Assembly: GCA_913047795.1 (NCBI GenBank) | Contig: CAJWTS010000032.1 | Location: forward strand, 1 to 42,746 | Source: an uncultured Verrucomicrobiota bacterium | Lineage (GTDB): Bacteria > Verrucomicrobiota > Kiritimatiellia > CAJWTS01 | DNA: 42,746 bases | Direction: 5' to 3' | Part shown: positions 37,229 through 42,746 of the stretch, piece by piece | Layout of the letters: the number at the start of each line of letters is the position of its first letter | How positions within the stretch are numbered: the first letter of the stretch is position 1 | The notes under the pieces: model-generated | What the model saw: only the letters and a program-made list of their open reading frames with translations | Told to the model about the DNA's origin: nothing | Databases searched by the model: none | Program-made: the position numbers and the translations under genes

Positions 37229-37852
37229 TTATTGACGACTGACTCCATAGTCGTCCACGTTAATGAACGCGAAGGGCGTCGCCGAGCGGCGCAGGAGAAT
37301 GCCCTCCTTGGTTTCGAGCTTAGCATTTTCCCACCACTTGCCACTCTTCTTTATATCCTCCACCGCTGCGTCGCTCACCTCCGCCTGCGTACGCCCGTCG
37401 GCCTGCACGACCGCGGCGACGGCGACGACCTGACCCCAACGCTTGAGCGCATTCGGCCGGATGTAGACCGCACCCATGTGGTCTTTGCCGCGCGGCATGT
37501 CGACATAAACGTCGGATTGGCGGCAGAGGAGATACTTGTTCTTTCCATCTTCCTTGCGTACCAGCAGGGCATAGTACTCAATGGCGACTTCATCGAGCCA
37601 GGGCAAGCTGGTATCAAAGGTGATTCGAATACGGGCCCAGTCGCCCGGCGTTCGGGTCGAGCGTCGTATGCTTGTTGCATAGTTTGGGGTCTGGACCAAG
37701 CCGCGACGGCCGATACCCTCAATCTTACGGACCTTCAGCACGATCTCATCGCCGATCCCGGCGCGCCCCTGCGCCTGCACGACGGCAGCACTCAGGATAA
37801 GCATGGCGGCGGGGATCGCCATTGTTATCAGATTCGATAACCGGTCATTCAT
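37229..37852 (-). CDS. Amuc_1102-like exported pilus-associated protein
   Basis: 207 residues with a signal peptide (about 1-28, MAIPAAMLILSAAVVQA core). The mature part is beta-rich, with RITFDTSLPWLDEVAIEYYALLV as a core strand set (given in two parts: RITFDTSLPW, LDEVAIEYYALLV). No enzyme motif is seen. It is the first gene of the cluster and holds the place of Amuc_1102 in Akkermansia. AAGGAG nine bases before the ATG gives a strong ribosome site. A pilin or pilus-accessory role is inferred. Confidence 0.75.
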   Translation of the reverse strand: MNDRLSNLITMAIPAAMLILSAAVVQAQGRAGIGDEIVLKVRKIEGIGRRGLVQTPNYATSIRRSTRTPGDWARIRITFDTSLPWLDEVAIEYYALLVRKEDGKNKYLLCRQSDVYVDMPRGKDHMGAVYIRPNALKRWGQVVAVAAVVQADGRTQAEVSDAAVEDIKKSGKWWENAKLETKEGILLRRSATPFAFINVDDYGVSRQ

Positions 37853-37888
37853 ATGCAGGATCTCCTTCCGAAGAAATGGCTCAATAGC

Positions 37889-37916
37889 AATATTCGTCCA
37901 TTTGTCGCAATCTCAA
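37889..37916 (-). promoter_or_regulatory. Possible promoter of the pilus cluster
   Basis: On the minus strand TTGAGA (37916-37911) and AATATT (37894-37889) are 16 bases apart. The expected start leaves about 30 bases before the ATG, including the strong ribosome site. Confidence 0.35.
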
Positions 37917-38090
37917 AACACGATACCAAGACGAGATCATCGGCAGTCCGATCATCAAGCCCATGCTAACGCTCCATGTACGACGACTCAAACCGAAAAG
38001 CCCGTATCCCCGTCTGACCGAGGGTTAGCGAGCCAGCATCGGAAGATATCGTGATACAAGTCTTGATATATCGCTGGAATAGCGCCCTGT

Positions 38091-38128
38091 CAGGGGGCGG
38101 GGGGGTTGACGACTGCCCGCGCCCCCTG
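38091..38128. repeat. Inverted repeat spanning a -35 element
   Basis: CAGGGGGCG (38091-38099) and CGCCCCCTG (38120-38128) form a perfect 9-bp inverted repeat with 20 bases between, enclosing the -35 box of the rightward promoter. A smaller CCCTG-T-CAGGG palindrome (38085-38095) overlaps the left arm. It may be an operator or a hairpin. Confidence 0.7.
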
Positions 38129-38135
38129 TTAATAT
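38106..38135 (+). promoter_or_regulatory. Strong sigma-70-type promoter of the thrombospondin-motif protein gene
   Basis: TTGACG (38106-38111) and TAATAT (38130-38135) are 18 bases apart, or 17 with TTAATA. The spacer is GC-rich and contains the right arm of an inverted repeat. Confidence 0.6.
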
Positions 38136-38272
38136 ATTAGGATCTTGGCGGGAGTATCGGTTAGTACCCCTCCGTACAAAACGAGTTACGTACCTGCAAA
38201 TCAAGTATTGCGGTGACCGAAGTCGCCGATGTATGCTTGGGAATTGTTATATCGGGGTATCGACCAAGTCAG

Positions 38273-39739
38273 ATGAAAGACGTAGCTATGGACAAGGCAA
38301 TGCACGGATTTAAGCGCTGGATACTGGTGACAATGATCGCTGCGGGCATCGTGACCTCGGCGGATGCGGTGACGAACGATGCGACCGGTACGCCTGTTAC
38401 CGACAGCTTCGAAACGTATGGGCTCGGCGTCGCGCTCACAGGCGGCACGAACGGCTGGTATGCCTCGGATGCCGAAGCGGCCATCGTTACCAACGTGTTC
38501 TATAAGGACTCCACGATTTACAGCAACTCGTACTCCGCGATCAATCCCTACCCCATCAATACCTATACGCACGATGCCGCCACAAAGGTACTGTCCCTGC
38601 TCGATGGCTGCGTGACCAACCTCACCATTGCCTCGAATGAAGTGAATACCTTCGTGTGGATCGACACCATTTTGCAGCCCACACTCTGGACCGAGGAAAC
38701 GCCACCATCAGGCGCCACGAACAGCGGCAATCATCTCACGATGTACTTTGATTCAAACGGCGTGATGAACGTTTACTTTACGACAAACGTCGCCGTCAAC
38801 TCTGGGCAGGGCGAAGACGGATGGGCCGTTTTCAATACCGCCAAACTGACGACGAACCAGTGGATCCGACTCACGCTCAAGATGGACTATTTCAACACAG
38901 CGGTCCCCTTCTCACGAAAATACTTCCAGATTTTTGTGAACGGCGTACAGCAGACCAATGAGTTTGGGTATAACAGTAATCAGGGCGCCAACTTCTTGGG
39001 GGTAGAGGGCGGAATGTGGTTTGCGATCTCAGATGCGACCGCACTCCAGATGTCGAAGATGATCATGAAAAATACGGCGGTCATAGACGACCTCGTCATA
39101 ACGACCAACGAGATTTTCTCCGGCGTCACACACAGCATCACATCCACGGCTACGGCCGGCGGACTTATTACGCCCGCTGGAATTATCCAAGCCCCGGACG
39201 GCCCCAACTTTACGTTCAACTTCTTCCCGGATCCTGGCTTTGCCGTCAGCAACCTCGTGATCGACGGCGTCACGAATTATGGCGCCGCCTCCAGCTATAC
39301 ATTCGTGAATGTCACCAATACTCACTCCATCCACGCAAACTTCGCCTCAACCGGGGGAGAGACCTCTACGACCAACGGCGTACCGCATGCCTGGCTGGCG
39401 CAATACGGTATCAGCACAGATGATGATACGGGGGACACCGACATGGACGGCCAGAAGGACTGGGAGGAGTACTACGCCGGCACCATTCCGACCGACTCGA
39501 ATTCCTCCTTTCAAATCCTCGATCAATGGGTAACCAACGGCAACTACATCGTCTGTTGGCTCGGCAGCACAAACGGGTCAACCAACGCCTATCACATGCT
39601 CTGCAGCACGAACCTGGCGGACGAGGGTGCATGGACGGAAGTCGCGCTCGTACCGAAGACCCCGCCCGCGACCAACTACTGGACCAACGCGGTCAGCGTC
39701 TCGCCGATCTCGTACCGCATCCAGGTCGATGCTCCGTAG
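38273..39739 (+). CDS. Secreted protein with thrombospondin type 3-like calcium motif
   Basis: 488 residues from the ATG at 38273 (an in-frame GTG at 38213 and an ATG at 38288 are alternatives). The signal peptide spans about 1-32 (RWILVTMIAAGIVTSADA). Residues about 45-290 look like a lectin/LamG-type beta sandwich. Next comes a Listeria-Bacteroides-like repeat (ITSTATAGGLITPAG ... FNFFPDPGFAVSNLVIDG). A DTDMDGQKDWEE calcium loop and a final beta domain close the protein. It is Asn/Thr-rich, without enzymatic motifs. It is probably surface-exposed; its function is unknown. It has its own promoter and terminator. Confidence 0.83.
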   Translation: MKDVAMDKAMHGFKRWILVTMIAAGIVTSADAVTNDATGTPVTDSFETYGLGVALTGGTNGWYASDAEAAIVTNVFYKDSTIYSNSYSAINPYPINTYTHDAATKVLSLLDGCVTNLTIASNEVNTFVWIDTILQPTLWTEETPPSGATNSGNHLTMYFDSNGVMNVYFTTNVAVNSGQGEDGWAVFNTAKLTTNQWIRLTLKMDYFNTAVPFSRKYFQIFVNGVQQTNEFGYNSNQGANFLGVEGGMWFAISDATALQMSKMIMKNTAVIDDLVITTNEIFSGVTHSITSTATAGGLITPAGIIQAPDGPNFTFNFFPDPGFAVSNLVIDGVTNYGAASSYTFVNVTNTHSIHANFASTGGETSTTNGVPHAWLAQYGISTDDDTGDTDMDGQKDWEEYYAGTIPTDSNSSFQILDQWVTNGNYIVCWLGSTNGSTNAYHMLCSTNLADEGAWTEVALVPKTPPATNYWTNAVSVSPISYRIQVDAP

Positions 39740-39769
39740 TCCCGCCGACTCGATCCGTGTAACTTTGAG

Positions 39770-39802
39770 ACAGCCGTTCATTACTGGTCGGCTGTTTTTC
39801 TT
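39770..39802 (+). terminator. Rho-independent terminator
   Basis: The 7-bp stem ACAGCCG/CGGCTGT (39770-39776 with 39789-39795) encloses a 12-base loop and is followed by TTTTCTT. It lies 30 bases after the preceding stop. Confidence 0.8.
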
Positions 39803-39904
39803 ACCGCTGAATGGTGACCCCGCACCGTTCTTTCCCCCTTTTCATTCTTCATATCTCTACGCATCGACTACACGGTCTTTGCAATAATTTGACAGGTGGC
39901 CGAC

Positions 39905-39933
39905 TTGGTTGCCGGGCTCAGATACGCTATAAT
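39905..39933 (+). promoter_or_regulatory. Promoter placed for a leaderless transcript
   Basis: TTGGTT (39905-39910) and a perfect TATAAT (39928-39933) are 17 bases apart. Transcription would normally begin about seven bases after the -10, which is at or next to the A of the ATG at 39940. Confidence 0.6.
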
Positions 39934-39939
39934 ACACCC

Positions 39940-42746
39940 ATGAAGTGTCGAAATGCGTGGGTGCGATCGCGCCCGGGACGAAGTCTACTTATCGTAGGCC
40001 TTGGCGTCCTGTTGTCCGGCCCTGTTGCGACGGCCGACGTCACATCGGATGATTTCGACGCCTGGCCCAGCATTTTCGGCGGGAGTTTTTCAATCAACGG
40101 ATGGGTGGCCAACGATGCTTATGTCTGGAACTTCTTTGGAGACACGTCCGGCGACAAAGCAGTCTGGCTGATCAATGACGGCACCTTTCCAGATACATAC
40201 CTCCGTACTCCTTTTATGACAAACGGTATTGGGACATTGACCTTCAACGCCAAGAATCACAACGGCAGCCCGATATCCTTTCAGATTCAGCGATCAAGTA
40301 ATAACGTCACATGGACACCCCTCGTTACGCTGACCCAGCTTTCGACTGCCGTGTGGTCAAACTACGTGGTCGACCTCAACATCTACGAGTCAACGTACAT
40401 CCGGATCTTCAAATCCCAGGCCACCGGCGGGAATATCCTGCTCGGGCTTGACGAGGTCGCGAGCGACAATCCACCCCAGATCGTCACCATCTCCGACGTC
40501 GTCACAACGCCCGATCCCGTCTTCCTCAACGATGCGGTGCATGTCTCCTCTACGATCGTACCCAGTTCCCTGGCCACGAATGTCGCGGTGACGAATTTTT
40601 GGCGGATTGGGAACGCGGGCCCGTTCACTGCCATTCCCATGATTACAAACGCGACGGCCAACGGGTACGTTACGCAGACGAAAATTCCGGGACAGCCACT
40701 CGGCACGCTGATCCAGTATTATATCAACGTCCATTTTGAAGGCTTCGAGGCAGCCAGCCCCACCAACGATCCCGCCGCCGGCGCGGCCGATCCCCGATCT
40801 TATACCGCGCAGGAACGCCCCTTCAACACCGGCTTCGATCCGAACAAGATGTTCGTGATCGATGACCTGCCGGGGCAGATGCATCTTTTTACCGACTTCG
40901 CCTGGTTGGGTCTTTCCGAGACCTCGACGGTCGTCAATCCCCAGTTCCGAATTCGGGGTGTCAGTACAAACGGCGTGACGACCAATGTCTGGGGTGACGC
41001 GGCACCGGAGACACCATCCTTCGTCATGTTGGGTACGGCTGTCGTCGGGCAGGCAGCCATTCCTATTACGGGCACCTACTCCGGCCAGTTCGCGACCGTC
41101 TTCTACGAATCGAACGAGGTCTACGACGTGCGGCAGGCCGTCTTTCACAAATTCGACAACTGGCCCGATACAGGCAGCTATGACACGACGACCGATGATG
41201 GATGGCGCGCCGAGGACGTGTTGATCGAGAATCCGGTGGACGAGTCGTTGCGCCTACGCACCAAGGGCGCGTACCTGTTCAGCAACGGAACGGCCAACAT
41301 CCGATCGCCCCAACTCGAGGATGGCTACGGCCGTATCTCCCTGTGGTACCGCAACGCGGAGACAGATGCCGACCCGCCCGCCGCCTTCCACCTGCAGAAG
41401 TCGCAGACGGGCGGGACCAACACTTCGGAGTGGGCCACGTTCCATGTCGTGGACTCGATCACAGCGACCAATTTTCTGTTTTTCACCCAGACATTCAACG
41501 ACCGCTACGCCACGCATGTCCGTGTTTTGAACAGCAGCTCGAACGGCGGCGGCCGACTGGCCGTGGACGAATTGATGATCGCCTATGCCGGTTCCGGCGT
41601 CGCCCTGTCCGGACTGACCAACGCGCCCCTGGCCCCTGCATTGACCGAAAGCGTGATGATCAGCGTTGATGTCGAACCACGCGCGGGCGCAACCAACGTC
41701 AGCGTCACGCTCTACCACACCGATTCCAACGGCGTCTGGCAGTCGATCGCCATGACGCACAGTGCCGGCATCACCTACCAGGCATCCACACCGATTCCGG
41801 CCGGTTCCGGCGCGCTTGCCGCCGGAACGGGACCGGTGCAGTACTTTGCGGAAGTCACGTTCGACGGCATCGACAGCGCGACGGCGAGTCCCACCTATAT
41901 TCCCGAAGGGCTAAGCAATGCGCCCGCCTTCTTCACCGTTCAGCGCGCGCAGGTGAGCATGAGCAATCCGCTTGTCTCGCCCGATCCCCCGCTGTACGAC
42001 GGACAGATTTTCTTTGAGGTTGATATTGCGCCCCTGTTCCAGGCCACGAACATCAGCGCCACGGCCTATTACCGAATTGGCGACTCCGGCGGCTTCACGC
42101 CCGTTTCAATGACGGGCGAGAGCCACTTTGCTACTTCAGCCGGAGTCGGTCCCTTTCCCGCGCCCGGAACCCGTGTCGAGTTCTATTACGAGGCGGCGTT
42201 TACCGGCCCTGCGGCCCTCACGCCGACGAACTTCCCACCGGGCGGCGCCGGGGATCCGTTCTCCATCGTTCTACGCAAAGCGGTGAACAGCGGACTGGGA
42301 ACAATGGACGTCGTCGGGTCCTTCAACACAAACCTGCTCCTTGTGGACGATTACGTCTGGATCGGTGCAGCGTCGACCCTGACCAACATTTCCGGCGGCA
42401 CCTACCAGTACGAATCGGGCGTGAGCAACTGGGGCGACGTCGCGCAAAGCCGTACCAACCTTCCGATCGACGGCATCGTGGAACCGGGCGCGGCTCCCAT
42501 CCAGATCAGCGGCACCGTATCCGGTGACATTGCGTTTGCCATTAACGAAACATCGCTGACCTACAATGTGCAAGCCGCTGTTCACGATAACTTCGAAACC
42601 GGCTGGGCGGGCGGCTCGACCAGCTTTGGCAATCATTCGCATCCTGAAGGCTGGATGACCTTCGACGCGCGGCGCACCACCGGGGGCGAGGTCGCGCAGG
42701 CATACGGACAGGCCGGCAGTGCACTCCTCCTGCGCGACAGCAATCC
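39940..42746 (+). CDS. Large modular secreted protein, 3' end outside window
   Basis: The frame is open from the ATG at 39940 to the window edge, at least 935 codons with no stop. A signal peptide spans about 1-33 (LLIVGLGVLLSGPVATA). The mature part alternates two module types. Lectin-like beta sandwiches begin DDFDAWPSIFGG, HKFDNWPDTG (near base 41150) and HDNFETGWAGG (near 42585). Ig/FN3-like modules include ISDVVTTPDPVFLNDAVHV and VQRAQVSMSNPLVSPDPPLYDG. Paired phrases such as FWRIGNAGPFTAIPM and YYRIGDSGGFTPVSM show that the Ig-like modules are related. No enzyme motif is visible. A surface or extracellular binding protein is likely. The start has no ribosome site, consistent with a leaderless mRNA. 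Confidence 0.85.
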   Translation, partial: MKCRNAWVRSRPGRSLLIVGLGVLLSGPVATADVTSDDFDAWPSIFGGSFSINGWVANDAYVWNFFGDTSGDKAVWLINDGTFPDTYLRTPFMTNGIGTLTFNAKNHNGSPISFQIQRSSNNVTWTPLVTLTQLSTAVWSNYVVDLNIYESTYIRIFKSQATGGNILLGLDEVASDNPPQIVTISDVVTTPDPVFLNDAVHVSSTIVPSSLATNVAVTNFWRIGNAGPFTAIPMITNATANGYVTQTKIPGQPLGTLIQYYINVHFEGFEAASPTNDPAAGAADPRSYTAQERPFNTGFDPNKMFVIDDLPGQMHLFTDFAWLGLSETSTVVNPQFRIRGVSTNGVTTNVWGDAAPETPSFVMLGTAVVGQAAIPITGTYSGQFATVFYESNEVYDVRQAVFHKFDNWPDTGSYDTTTDDGWRAEDVLIENPVDESLRLRTKGAYLFSNGTANIRSPQLEDGYGRISLWYRNAETDADPPAAFHLQKSQTGGTNTSEWATFHVVDSITATNFLFFTQTFNDRYATHVRVLNSSSNGGGRLAVDELMIAYAGSGVALSGLTNAPLAPALTESVMISVDVEPRAGATNVSVTLYHTDSNGVWQSIAMTHSAGITYQASTPIPAGSGALAAGTGPVQYFAEVTFDGIDSATASPTYIPEGLSNAPAFFTVQRAQVSMSNPLVSPDPPLYDGQIFFEVDIAPLFQATNISATAYYRIGDSGGFTPVSMTGESHFATSAGVGPFPAPGTRVEFYYEAAFTGPAALTPTNFPPGGAGDPFSIVLRKAVNSGLGTMDVVGSFNTNLLLVDDYVWIGAASTLTNISGGTYQYESGVSNWGDVAQSRTNLPIDGIVEPGAAPIQISGTVSGDIAFAINETSLTYNVQAAVHDNFETGWAGGSTSFGNHSHPEGWMTFDARRTTGGEVAQAYGQAGSALLLRDSN

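Larger units (their letters stand above)
37853..38272 (-). other. Divergent intergenic region between the pilus cluster and a secreted-protein gene
   Basis: 420 bases without a convincing gene. It holds a possible leftward promoter for the pilus cluster, CCCTG/CAGGG inverted repeats, a G-rich run and a strong rightward promoter. The bases between 38142 and 38272 would be the leader of the rightward gene. No known riboswitch fold was recognised. Confidence 0.7.

Noticed and set aside
38213..38272. GTG start giving a 20-residue longer thrombospondin-motif protein
   Set aside because: The extension has no signal-peptide character and would move the signal peptide inward. The ATG at 38273 places it at the N-terminus.

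Overview
The window looks like chromosomal DNA of a GC-rich Gram-negative bacterium of the PVC group, most likely Verrucomicrobiota or Kiritimatiellota. That placement is inferred from gene content: a homologue of the Akkermansia Amuc_1098-Amuc_1102 pilus-associated locus, a V/A-type ATPase operon of the DUF2764 kind, a pseudopilin with a PVC-style C-terminus, and large Asn/Thr-rich secreted proteins with thrombospondin type 3 motifs. No insertion sequence, phage, CRISPR array, rRNA or replication origin was seen. Coding density is high, and operon genes often overlap by 1 to 11 bases.

Layout. 1-1558: the 3' part of a PilT-type retraction ATPase, then tRNA-Lys and tRNA-Gly and a small GGQ release-factor-like gene, all three on the minus strand. 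1662-9010: V-type ATPase operon (E, DUF2764, A, B, D, I, K) closed by a strong terminator. 9052-12161: a membrane metallophosphoesterase fusion, a secreted YHYH protein and tRNA-Pro. 12267-15356, minus strand: a pseudopilin, a PopT-type polyprenyl-phosphate transporter, a GT2 glycosyltransferase and an AMMECR1 protein. 15503-19926: a secreted terpene-cyclase-fold protein followed by bioF-bioD-bioA. 19981-23082: small metabolic and repair genes (acyP, pcm, hpt, cutA, argB, ogt). 23204-24673: a sigma-54-dependent response regulator with no kinase beside it.

24682-30120, minus strand: coaE-rho-tig-clpP-clpX, a compact run of housekeeping genes behind a good sigma-70-type promoter. 30175-37852, minus strand: a five-gene pilus-associated cluster. 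Read in transcription order it gives an Amuc_1102-like exported protein, a PilM fused to a PilN-like segment, a PilO-position protein (Amuc_1100-like), a PilP-position protein with a zinc ribbon (Amuc_1099-like), and a secretin with a very acidic, repeated N-terminus (Amuc_1098-like). The order follows the classical pilM-N-O-P-Q operon. With the PilT-like ATPase and the pseudopilin it suggests a type IV pilus-like envelope machine.

37853-38272 is a divergent control region. From 38273 onward there are two secreted, probably surface-exposed proteins. The second starts at 39940 and stays open to the window edge (at least 935 codons). Its ATG lies six bases after a perfect TATAAT, so its mRNA may be leaderless.

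The strongest candidates for something under-described are the PilM-PilN fusion with its internal INLMP motif, the acidic-repeat secretin, and the zinc-ribbon and calcium-loop protein at the PilP position.
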